Source: Torymus aiolomorphi
Taxonomy: Eukaryota; Arthropoda; Insecta; Hymenoptera; Torymidae
Length of the DNA stretch: 64,000 nucleotides
Direction of reading: 5' to 3'
Assembly (NCBI GenBank): GCA_036365515.1
Contig: CM070876.1
Span: 34,169,195 to 34,233,194, forward strand
Position numbers and translations under genes: made by a program. The notes under the pieces are model-generated. The model saw nothing but the letters and a program-made list of their open reading frames with translations. It was not told the DNA's origin and ran no database searches. Shown in pieces: positions 12,689 through 22,739 of this stretch (its first letter is position 1; each line of letters starts with the position of its first letter).

Positions 12689-14450
12689 TACATATACAGG
12701 GGCGGATCCAGTCCTGGGGCATGGGGGGGGGGGGCGAAGGAGTATATCCGATGACATTTTTTTAGGGAAGTGATGTGAAAAAAAACCAACAATTTTTAAA
12801 CCCAAGTAGGCGGAGGATATATGAGGTCCACGCATATAAAGGAGTCGTGTAAACATGAAAAAATAAGCCAAACGTTTATTTAAATAGGTTTAAACCCAAG
12901 TAGCCGGGGGATATGAGGTCCACGCATATTATAAGGCAGTCGTGTAGACAAGAAAAAAATAAGCAAAACGATTATTTAAATAATTTTTAAACCCAAGTAG
13001 CCGGATGATATGAGATCCACACATATAAGGGAGTCATGTAGATATGAAGAAATAAGCAAAACGATTATTTAAATAATTTTTAAACCCAAGTAGCCGGGGA
13101 ATATGAGGTCCACGCATATAAGGGAGTCATGTAGATATGAAAAAATAAGCAAAACGATTATTTAAATAAGTTTTAAACCCAAGTAGCCGGGGGATATGAG
13201 GTCCACGCATATACAGGAGTCATGTAGACATGAAAAAATAAGCAAAACGCTTATTAAAATAATTTTTAAACCCAAGTAGCCGGGGGACGCGAGGTTCACT
13301 CATATTAGGGAATTACGTAGACGTGCAACCATAAACAACACAATTATTTAAACAATTTTTAAACCCAAGTAGCCGGGGAATATGAGGTCCACGCATATAA
13401 GGGAGCCATATAGATATGAAAAAATAAGAAAAACGATTATTTAAATAATTTTTAATCCCAAGTAGCCGGGGGACGCGAGTTCCACGCATATTATGGGTTT
13501 GAAGTTTGCAACGTTGGATTCCAACGAAATAAAAAAAATAATTCATTTTGCTCACGTTTATATTAAATAATATTAATTTTGCGTGTAAATTTAGTGTTTT
13601 ATAGTATAAATTAACTTTAAAACAAAGGTTTAGATAAAATTTCCATTGTTTAATAACTTTAATCAATCGTAAAAAATTATTTCGTTGCATTCCAACGATG
13701 CAAACTTCAGACCCATCGCATATTGGGGAATTACGTAGACGTGCAACAATAAGCAAGATAATTATTTAAATAATTTTTAAACCCAAGTAGGCTGGGGATA
13801 TGAGGTCCACGCATATAAGAGAGTCATGAGGACATGAAACAAAAATCAAACGATTTAAATAATTTTTAAACCCAAGTAGGCGGGGGATATGAGGTCCACG
13901 TATATAAGGGAGTCATATTATAGGCACCAAAAAATAAGCATAACGATTATTTAAATAATTTTTAAACACAAGTAGCCGGCGGACACGAGAACCACGCATA
14001 TTAGGGAATTACGTAGACGTGCAACAATAAGCAAGATAATTATTTAAATAATTTTTCAACGCAAGTAGGTGGGGGATATGGGATCCACGCATATAATGGA
14101 GTCATGTACATAACTCCGTTATATGCGTGGACTTCATATCCCCCGGCTACTTGGGTTTAAAAATTATTTAAATAATCGTTTGGTTTATTTTTTCATGTCT
14201 ACATGACTCCCTTATATGCGTGGACTTCATATCCCCCACATACTTGGGCTTAAAAATGGTTTAATTAATTGTCTTGCTTATTGTTGCACATCTACGTAAT
14301 TCCCTAATATGCGTGGACCTCACATCCCCCGGCTATTTGGGTTTATTTCATAATCAACTTGCTTCCTCTCGACCGTCTGTGTGCGGTCTTTGGGGGGGGG
14401 GGGGGGGGGTCGCCCCCATCGCCCCCCTTGGATCCGCCACTGTACATATA
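12689..14450. mobile_element. Non-autonomous hAT element with internal tandem array
   Basis: The element proper is 12697-14442. It starts CAGGGGCGGATCCA and ends TTGGATCCGCCACTG, a typical hAT terminus. It is flanked by the perfect 8-bp duplication TACATATA (12689-12696 and 14443-14450). G-runs sit just inside each end. The interior is about twelve direct copies of a 91-98 bp unit (landmark CCCAAGTAGCCGGGGG), then three inverted copies near 14100-14340. There is no transposase. A second element is inserted at 13493-13716. Confidence 0.9.
13485..13724. mobile_element. 224-bp MITE inserted in the hAT array
   Basis: The element is 13493-13716. Its inverted ends read ATGGGTYTGAAGTTTGCA, and a second inverted block TTCCAACGAAATAA follows. 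The perfect 8-bp duplication CGCATATT on both sides matches the uninterrupted array unit, which shows a clean insertion. An 8-bp duplication fits hAT-type mobilisation. Confidence 0.85.
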
Positions 14451-15660
14451 TGTATAGGTTGGGGGATTTGTGTAGACACTAAATGTGCTCAATATCACTA
14501 TAGTATTATTTCCATACTTACTATAACAAATTGTGTTTGCGATATACTTGTAGTATATTATATAATCCAATTTAATTCCACAATTAATTGAAAATTAAGT
14601 GGATTCTACCGCTATATTGCTAGCAGTATGATACTCAAAATTCCAAAATAGTATATTTATTTTTATTATAAGATTGTTATTCATGACGAAATACTATTAC
14701 AGATAAATAAAAAACATTTTGTTTTTCTACAAAAATTTTGTTTTAATGTAATCTACAAGAAAACATGAAATTTTTTTGACAAAAATACTTATATCTAGAA
14801 TTATTCTAAGTAATGCCGAACATTATATAAAAGTATAAAATAGTTTATAAATAATTATAATCAATTAAATTACAAATAATTGTAAATAATTAAGTTTTTA
14901 TTTTTAAATTATTATAAAAAAATTGTCTCTATTAATTCCTTTAAGAACCGTTTACAAATACACATGAATAGGTAAAAAATTAATATTAAAAATAAACATT
15001 TTTTTATACTTTAAAAGTAATTTAACTTTTTCTATATTTTCGTTTTATAAATATTTAGTTTAAATTTTAAACATCATCAAAATGTTATATTATTATTAAA
15101 CATAATAAATTAACTATTAATAAATCACAAAATATTTAATTAGTATTCAGTTTTTCAGTTGAGATTTAATAATCTGCAATTACTATTAATAAATAGAAAA
15201 ATAATTTTGAATTATAATATTATAATTCACTTTAATAATTTACACTTTAATATAATAATATTATATTATTATTATTATTATCATTATTATTATTATTGTA
15301 TATCTATACATATATACCATATATAGATGTATGCCAATGCTAAAGTGTGCACAATTATTTTGTGCACAATTCTTATATGCACGAAACACACTATGCCTTA
15401 TTTATCGCTATTCAAAGATTGAACATAACGATATTGTAAATCGTTATCGTGACCAGTATATCGCACGAAATTCAACTATTTTTTATATCACTCTATTAAC
15501 TTTTTCAAAAATATCTAGCCGTTATTCCTTATATCGGGGTGATATAGCCATTTTAAGGGTTCATTTTGTGGAAGCGTACGCGAAACACTATAACTTACGC
15601 CCGTTTCACATGAGGTGCGCCGAGCGCCGTCCGTTTGAATATAGCAACCCTATTAGTCTA
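14451..15660. other. AT-rich DNA, no gene seen
   Basis: Very AT-rich, with ATT triplet runs near 15260-15300. An open frame at 15331-15663 has no recognisable domain or codon signal. I see nothing else. Confidence 0.5.
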
Positions 15661-16330
15661 TAGGCGCCATCCCAGGTTTCGTGTCCGATTGTATGCCCCA
15701 CCGGCCACCTAGATTTTTCTTATGTATTTTGAGCCCCTGAATCCAAATTTCGTAGGTGGCCAGCGAAAAAATGCAAAGAACAATTGTTATTAACAATTTT
15801 TATAAATAATTGAATAAAATTGATTGTTAAATTGATTTTTTCGATCTGAAAAAAATATATTCGCATTCGTTGGCTCATTCTGAGTAAAAAAAGTCCTTAC
15901 ATATATTGACGTTCGACTTATAGTTTTCTCAGAAAAAATTCTCAAAGTCTCCACCACTTTCATAGGTAATGTACGTACATCTCCCCATACATATACCCAT
16001 AGATATGTATATAGGTATACATTACCTATGAAAGTGGTGGAAACTTTGAGAATTTTTTCTGAGAAAACTATAAGTCGAACGTAAAAATATCTAAGGACCT
16101 TTTTTACTCAGAATGAGCCAAAGAATGCGAATATATTTTTTTCAGATTGAAAACATCAATTTAACAATCAATTTTATTCAATTGTTTATACAAATTGTTA
16201 ATAACAATTGTTCTTTGCATTTTTTCGCTGGCCACCTACGAAATTTGGATTCAGGGGCTCAAAATACATAAGAAAAACCTAGGTGGCCGGTGGGGCATGC
16301 AATCGGCCACGAAACCTGGGATGGCGCCTA
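15661..16330. mobile_element. Foldback element with ~310-bp arms
   Basis: Two long near-identical inverted arms run from TAGGCGCCATCCCAGG inward to about 15975, and from about 16013 back out to GATGGCGCCTA. The loop is only about 40 bp of TATATA-rich sequence. No coding capacity. Target duplication unresolved. Confidence 0.85.
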
Positions 16331-16707
16331 GACTATATGTTGATTGGTTCATTCCTTTGAAGAAACTGTTGGTACTTTCAAATTTTCAATTAATTATAAC
16401 TTTAGAACGATTGCATATTTTCCTCTAAAACTTTATATTTATGATTGGGGAGCTAATTTGGAATGAGTAAAAAAGTTTTGAGCAATTTTAAAATTTTGAG
16501 CTGAACAGTTGACATGAAGTTACCCATATATATACTAACAAAATGTTTATAACATACAATCAACTTATACAAAAACAAAAACCGACATGTATTAACCGCC
16601 AAAAACTTGAAAAGAGTTATGTAATTAAAACTAAAAATGCTAAAGATTAAATCATATTTATACTTAAATTATGTAAACAATGTACAAATTACTGAATAAA
16701 TTATTTG

Positions 16708-16711
<4 letters not shown>

Positions 16712-16744
<33 letters not shown>
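16712..16744. repeat. Poly(A) run
   Basis: 33 consecutive A residues. It could mark the 3' end of a retroposed sequence lying to its left (about 16340-16711), but I find no recognisable body there. Confidence 0.9.
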
Positions 16745-16749
<5 letters not shown>

Positions 16750-16869
16750 ACGTCAGGAGCAGAGTTGAAGATTTTGGACTGCCTTAAGCCGGAAGTCCGG
16801 AAGTGCAAAGCATTTTCGGAATTGACGGAGAGCGAGCCGAAAGTGCAAAGGAATTCCGGAGGACTCGAT

Positions 16870-18060
16870 GCAGAGCGAGACAGTTATTTACAGTATTATT
16901 TACAGTTTCGTAAATTAGTTATTGTAGAAATGAAGATACTGATAAAAGTTATTAACAGTTATTAACAGTTTTTTTAGAGTTATTTAGTTATTTACTGATA
17001 TTTACAGTTATAAACAGTTCATTTTTTCGCTATAATAATAACTTTATTTATTATTAACAAAACTGCAAATAACTGTAAAATAAATGTAAAAAACCGTTAA
17101 TATTTTCCTAGAAATGGCTATTTGAAGAAAAATTCCCATGTTATTTGTATATCTATATATGGATGGCTGAGTGGAACAATAAGGTCGTATCTCACCGCGC
17201 GGATGAAGAACAATCGTATCTCGGTGCGCGGAAGAAGAACGTCGTATCTCGGTACTCTTGCGGCCAGTACACGGCCAGTATACGACGAGATACGACGTTT
17301 TTCGTCTGCGCGCCGAGATACGATTGTTCTTCATCCGCGCGGTGAGATACGACGTTCTTCACCCGCGCGCTGAGATAAGACGTTCTTCATCCGCGCGGTG
17401 AGATACGAAGTTCTTCGTCCGCGCGTCGAGATACGACCTTGTTCCGCTCAGCCGTCGATATTACATCGTACAAGTCGTATTGTTTCAAAAATCGTATAGG
17501 CATCTTATTTTTCACGTCGTCTTTTTTTATTATTTTTACAATAGTATACAGAGATAAATGAAGAGTTTCCACCATAAATAATATGCTTATAGCACAATTT
17601 TTGCAATATTATGATTTTTATGACGTCATTGACCGGAGAACTACCTTAATAACTGTTAAATTCTATTACATTCATTTCTACAGATACTATTTTACAAAAC
17701 TGTAAATAACTAAAAAAATGTAAATAACTGTAAATAAACTGTAAATAACTGTAAAAAAACTGTAAATAAGTTTTCACCATACCCTGGCCGAAAGTGCCAC
17801 ATTCCCGCCCGGCTCAAAAACGGGAATGTGGTGTTTTTGGCCCGAGTGGCAATTTACACGAGTTGTGGACTTTCCAAGTTTTTTCCTCCCATGGTGCGTA
17901 ATATACTAATAAAAAACTGCAAATAACTGTAAACAACTTTAAATAACTGTAAATAACTGTTAATAATTGTTATTACTCTCAAACCAAACAGTTATTTACA
18001 GTTATTTATATAGTTTTTTACTGATTTTTTTTTACAGTTTTTTACAGTTTTTGACAGTTA
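16870..18060. repeat. Simple-repeat field of GTTATTTACA-like units
   Basis: The words TTATTTACAG and CTGTAAATAA recur dozens of times on both strands. They form an impure minisatellite of about 8-10 bp period that flanks the GC-rich hairpin at 17165-17453. Another inverted segment with TTCACCATACCCTGGCC lies near 17775. No gene. Confidence 0.7.
17165..17453. repeat. GC-rich hairpin made of a 28-bp minisatellite
   Basis: The ends GGCTGAGTGGAAC and GTTCCGCTCAGCC are inverted copies. Inside, the unit GAGATACGACGTTCTTCATC plus CGCGCGGT repeats with 28-bp spacing six times on the right (17287, 17315, 17344, 17372, 17400, 17428) and about three times inverted on the left. The GC content contrasts sharply with the AT-rich surroundings. 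Confidence 0.85.
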
Positions 18061-18128
18061 TTAACATTTTTTATTTCTGGTAGGGTTGTAAGAGGTTTCT
18101 TTATACCAAATTCTGAAGAGTGTATTCT

Positions 18129-19170
18129 ACACAGAAAGAAATTTGGGCTTAGGGGATTCATAAATTTTGTATTCGTAGATGTTCAAATAATTGAAATTAT
18201 GAATTCCCAATTTGGCAATATTATTATTCCAAATTTGTAATATAAGTCAGAAATTCTTTGTGTAACTATACGCATTAATTGGTATTGACTCAGTTCGAAC
18301 TTGGGAGTGAGCAAAGCAAATATTATTGAAATATACCATATCCACGGTTTGTCTTGCCTGACCCCAACGTTGAGCATGCTAGATGCTCATCATTGAAATC
18401 AGAAATTTCATGAATAAGTGGAATGTGGTAAGCCGAGATCGGCAATTTCTGATGCAGTTATTATGGTACATAATGCATGAAGGGAGTAGGCGGGCGTGCG
18501 ATTTTGTAAAACGGAATCACGGACTTGCTTGGGCATTTCAAATGCCCAACATCGAAATAACAGATGTCTTATTTTGAAATTGCTAAATCCGATTTATTAC
18601 AGCATGAAATATTATCATTTTGAGAATATATTTAAACCATTTTGGTATTCTAAACTTACAATAACTTTTGAATTTACATATTATACGTTGTAATATAAAT
18701 AGTATATTACGCAACTATTTGTTGGCCAGTCCAGAACACATGCAAATGTGTGCTCTGGGGTGGCCTCTTTATCCCCGTGTTGCGTATACGATTTTTCACC
18801 ATACCCTGGCCAAAAGTATCACTTTCGCTCCCGGCTCAAAAACGCGAATGTGGTATTTTCGTCCCGGGTATGGTGAAAAATCGTATACGCAACACGGGGA
18901 GGATAAAGAGGGCCACCCCAGAGCACATGTTTGCCATCCTCACCTTCGGCTCAGGTGACAATTTACACGTGCTCTGGACTGCCTAACTTTTTACCTCCCT
19001 AGTTGCGTAATATACTATTTCACCATACCCGGGCCAAAATACCACATTCGCGTTTTTGAGCCGGGAGCGAGTGGCACTTTCGGCGAGGGTATAATATGGT
19101 GAAAAGTATATTGACATTCTTTAACACGAAACATTTTGGGAAGTTGGCAATACTAAATTTCTTTCTGTGT
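18129..19170. mobile_element. Composite element bounded by ACACAGAAAGAAATTT
   Basis: The 16-bp ends at 18129 and 19170 are perfect inverted copies. Inside is a long palindrome (about 18744-18930) with arms GCGTATACGATTTTTCACC, bounded by TGTGCTCTGGGGTGGCC in inverted orientation. A second hairpin lies near 19020-19105 (TTCACCATACCCGGGCC). A related hairpin lies outside at 17775. No open frame of note. Confidence 0.65.
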
Positions 19171-19414
19171 AAGTCTCTTGGGGCTGATTTCAAAGTAAGA
19201 GAATCATATTGAAAGTTTTTATTGATAAAGGTGAGAAGACCACCAGTTTATTTTAACATTTAATTTATGAATACAGTGTTTAACTAAAAAATTACTTATA
19301 CTGGTCCAGTTCTCATTAGCCACTGTTACATTAATATTAATGTCAGTGCAGAAGAAATAGGATCGAGGCATATCAAAGTTGAACAGTCTGAAAGCTCTAT
19401 GCTCATCTCGCCTA

Positions 19415-19650
19415 TTAATGAAGCGGTTGCTCTTTCGCCAAATCTATATTTTCTATCATTCCAAGAACTTTTTCACTCTCTTGACTAGCACCAAATATTT
19501 CATTATCATGATGAAATGGATCAAACATAACTGAAACATCATATCTGTAGTCTGAAAAAGGATCTTCTTCAAAATCAGGTACATTACTGCCAACTAATTT
19601 ATTAAATACATTTTTATCTTCTATTTTCTTGTTCTCAATATCGTCGAGCA
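19415..19650 (-). CDS. Eps15: Possible alternative 3' exon of the EPS15 gene
   Basis: This 78-codon segment reads VFNKLVG, EEDPFSDYRYD and MFDPFHHDNE. It is in the same frame as the 707-residue block but is separated from it by two in-frame stops. It is preceded by a good acceptor (TTATTCCTTTAG). A donor CG|GTAGTT at 19776 inside the main exon would create a 126-nt intron, keep the frame and replace the FADF tail with this DPF-rich end. This is inference only; the alternative is a translated-looking 3' UTR remnant. Confidence 0.45.
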
Positions 19651-19678
19651 CTAAAGGAATAATTTTTTATGAATAAAA

Positions 19679-21802
19679 TTAGTTCGAATCAAATTTCGTA
19701 AAATCAGCGAAATCAAACGCATTAGAACTATTAGTATTTGATGGTATATTATTGTCGGTAAATGGATCTGAACTACCGATATTGGGAGTGACTAATGGTG
19801 TTGATGACCTTAAAGTTTGCAAACCTTGAGTCGGTCGTGGTGGTGCTGGACGCGGTGGAGGCTGCTTATTTTTTTTTTGTGGCAACACAGGGCTTGGACT
19901 TTCAGATCGAATTGGAGCATGTAGTGCAGCAAATGGATCTTCTCCAAATGGATCCTTTATGTTTTCTTTGTGTATTTGAGGACCTTCTTTAAATGGATCA
20001 TAATGATTCTCTTCATCACCAATAGATGGTTTAAATAAATTTTTATCTTCATCGTTATTGTTGAATAAATATTTTTTATTGTCACTACTCAAATCCGAAT
20101 TTGGCCCATTCGTAATATCCGCAAAGGTCTGAGTATATATATGTTTTTCCAATTTTGCTTTAAATAGTAGAAATGAATCTGGTATAACAGAAATATCTCC
20201 AACCGCAAATGCTGATTCATACTGAGTAATTGCATTTAATAGTTGTTGCTGCTGTTCTTCCAATTGTGTTCTACTAGCTTTCGTTTGACTTATATGCAAC
20301 TGGATGTTTTGCAGTTTTTTGGATAAACAATTCAAGTGATTTTTATATTCCTCTTGTTGTGCTTCAAGATTATGTTCTTCCAACTTTAAACACTCAATTT
20401 CTTGCCGTTTACTATTGAGTTCATCCTCTTGAATACGTAAGGTAGATTCTTGATCTGAGGCTTGTTGCCGTAGTTTATCAACCTGTGCTTTGAGATCATT
20501 TAACCTTTTCTGAGCTTCGCCTTTCTGGTTATCAAGTTGTCTTAAAGTTGCTGCCAGAGTATCAAACTCACTTTGTAAGCTTTTAATTTCACCACTTTTG
20601 ATTTTTATGTCTGCTTCCTTTTGAGAAATGTCTTGCTCTAATGTCTGTTTTTCATGAGTTATTTCAGTGATATGTTTATTTATCATATCAAGTTCTGGAT
20701 TGGAATAGGTACATACATTGTTATTTTCAATGATATATTCTGCACTCTGCTTCTTGAAAGATGGTGGAATCATTTTAGACGTTAATTTACTAGGCAAGTC
20801 CATACCATTCAATTTTTGTTTTATTAACCACATAGCTAAAGCAAACTGTTCATTATTGAGTTTTCCTGATTGAGATATATCGCAAAGGCTCCAAATATCA
20901 GCCAGAATTGACTGAGAAAGTCCACTTTGAATAAATACATTTTTAATTTCAGATCCGGATACAAATCCATCAAGATCTTCGTCAGCTTGGGAAAACAATT
21001 TATCAGATGATTTTTGTTCTTCATTGGAAACAACCCACTCATTAGCACCAGTCCCTTTTGATACTGTGGTAGGTGTATTAACAAACATCGATTCAGAAGA
21101 ATTTGGTTCTGAAGGATGTATTTTTGAATTATATTCTGCAGAATTAATTGAATCCATATTGATCAACTCAACTGGCAGAACATTAGGCACTGAATTTTTC
21201 TCTAACGCTTTATATACCAGATGCATGGCCACAACAAACTCGTGTTGATTTAATTGTCCGTCTTTATCAATATCAGCTAAATCCCATATTTTTCCTAAAT
21301 CTTTCAATGGTAATTTACTATCCATTAATACACCTTTTACTTTGTTACCAGGTAAATAACCATCATTAGGTTCTAAACTTTGAAATAATGTTTCATATTT
21401 AGCACGTTCCCAGGCACTGATAGACCAATTGTTTCCATTTGATGAAGAGCTTGATTGAGGACGTGGAGTAATTTTGAAAGCATTGGTAGTGTCCCCCATT
21501 TTAGGTGGTGAAATATCCATATAAATGTTGGAAATATTTAAATTATGACCTTGCTGAGCCAGTGCACATAATTTTAAAGCTATGAACATTCCAGATTTGT
21601 CTAAGAAGCCTCGTGAATTTGGATCCGATATATCCCAAATTTTACTAAGTATTATATCACTTAAATTTGATTTTTTTAAAAATTTTGCTGCATCCATTGC
21701 TTCAACTCGGCCATGATTATTAGGATCCACTGCATTGTAATATGTTTCATAGAGTGAGATATGATCACCAGCTACCTCAGAAGGTGATGGCAATGAAGAC
21801 AT
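19679..21802 (-). CDS. Eps15: EPS15-type endocytic adaptor with three EH domains, one long exon
   Basis: This is a clathrin-coated-pit scaffold: EH domains bind NPF peptides and DPF motifs bind the AP-2 adaptor. The 707-residue frame starts MSSLPSPSEVAGDH. EH1 is at about 12-100, EH2 at 130-215 (calcium-loop residues DIDKDGQLNQHEF) and EH3 at 260-340 (DEDLDGFVSGSE). A heptad coiled coil for oligomerisation spans about 375-540. The tail holds DPF motifs (YDPFKEG, KDPFGEDPFA, SDPFTD) and a PPPRPAPPRP stretch. It ends FADFTKFDSN. It is shorter than other insect Eps15 proteins (around 1000 residues as I recall) and lacks C-terminal ubiquitin-interacting motifs. More EPS15-like sequence follows in the same frame after two stops; see the next entry. 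Lack of introns over 2.1 kb contrasts with the other genes here. Confidence 0.88.
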   Translation of the reverse strand: MSSLPSPSEVAGDHISLYETYYNAVDPNNHGRVEAMDAAKFLKKSNLSDIILSKIWDISDPNSRGFLDKSGMFIALKLCALAQQGHNLNISNIYMDISPPKMGDTTNAFKITPRPQSSSSSNGNNWSISAWERAKYETLFQSLEPNDGYLPGNKVKGVLMDSKLPLKDLGKIWDLADIDKDGQLNQHEFVVAMHLVYKALEKNSVPNVLPVELINMDSINSAEYNSKIHPSEPNSSESMFVNTPTTVSKGTGANEWVVSNEEQKSSDKLFSQADEDLDGFVSGSEIKNVFIQSGLSQSILADIWSLCDISQSGKLNNEQFALAMWLIKQKLNGMDLPSKLTSKMIPPSFKKQSAEYIIENNNVCTYSNPELDMINKHITEITHEKQTLEQDISQKEADIKIKSGEIKSLQSEFDTLAATLRQLDNQKGEAQKRLNDLKAQVDKLRQQASDQESTLRIQEDELNSKRQEIECLKLEEHNLEAQQEEYKNHLNCLSKKLQNIQLHISQTKASRTQLEEQQQQLLNAITQYESAFAVGDISVIPDSFLLFKAKLEKHIYTQTFADITNGPNSDLSSDNKKYLFNNNDEDKNLFKPSIGDEENHYDPFKEGPQIHKENIKDPFGEDPFAALHAPIRSESPSPVLPQKKNKQPPPRPAPPRPTQGLQTLRSSTPLVTPNIGSSDPFTDNNIPSNTNSSNAFDFADFTKFDSN

Positions 21803-22182
21803 AATAAAGACTATTAAAATGTAAAAGTAGAAATTACAAGTTTTGAGTTACTGCGAAATATTTTTTGTAAACAATACTTCCTACACTGTTGTGAAAATTG
21901 TTGATATACACATACACACACACACATGTATCAATATATGGCGATTGCAATTTTATAATCTTCCTAGTGGCAGATATCCCTCTCCTTTCTTTTTAATATT
22001 TAATTTATTAATTTAATACATGATATCGATAACGTAAATATATACGATAGATACGATAGGTAAACAAATTATTATTTTGATTCGATCGTAAGCTTTTTTT
22101 TTCTTTTTTCGTGGATATCAGCTTCAAGCTACGTCCCAATGATCGTAAGCTTCGTTCTTCAGATTCAGATGGCCTGCTGTAA

Positions 22183-22574
22183 GGGGCAATGTACATAGGC
22201 CCCGTTCCGCTCTGCTCTGCTCTGTTCTGCTCATCTCCGTTCCGCTCTATTCCGGATCAGAATTCGGAAACAAGTAAAGGGCAAATAGCTTACAAACGGA
22301 ACTGAATTGAAATTGGACCGGGTTTGCGCAGAACAGAGCAGAGCAGAGCAGAGTAGAGCAGCGCGGAGACGGGCTTACGCTGCGTCTACAATCGGACGGA
22401 AACTGCTTGCGCAAATATGTGTGTTAGTAATTTCTAGGGAAAATTTAGGGATATCTGGTAATTTTGAACTTTAATTACCAGATATTCCTAAATTTTCCCC
22501 AGAAATTACTAACGCACATATTTGCGCGAGCAGTTTCCGTCTGATTGTAGACGCAGCGTAATGTATATTGCCCC
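22183..22574. mobile_element. Nested hairpin MITE with TAA target duplication
   Basis: The ends GGGGCAATGTACAT and ATGTATATTGCCCC are inverted and flanked by TAA on both sides (22180-22182 and 22575-22577). Inside sit two further hairpins. One has CTCTGCTCTGCTCTG arms (about 22196-22375). The other has GCTGCGTCTACAATC arms (about 22376-22558). Confidence 0.8.
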
Positions 22575-22739
22575 TAAGGGTGCTCATGCTATCCCATGCT
22601 TTCTGAAAAATTAAACGGAACGCATTTAAGCGCGTGACTCACGTGATGAGAGCGAGAGAGAGATTTCTTCCGTGAATGTCTCTTTCGCTATCTCGGGTTT
22701 AAATGTGTTCCGTTGATTTTTTCGAAACGCATGGGATAC

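Noticed and set aside
15331..15663. 110-codon frame on the plus strand
   Set aside because: No recognisable motif, unusual composition, and no splice or start context; treated as chance.
16705..16965. Frame starting in the poly(A) run
   Set aside because: Lysine run from a homopolymer; the rest overlaps the TCCGGAAGTCC repeat.
17287..17440. CRISPR-like 28-bp spacing
   Set aside because: Repeats are contiguous with no spacers and the host is a eukaryote; this is a minisatellite hairpin.
19651..19682. Stop-codon readthrough linking the two EPS15 segments
   Set aside because: Two in-frame stops lie within 12 bases; alternative splicing or decay is simpler.
20836..21084. Second frame on the minus strand within EPS15
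   Set aside because: Shadow of the 707-residue frame; EH3 is in the main frame.
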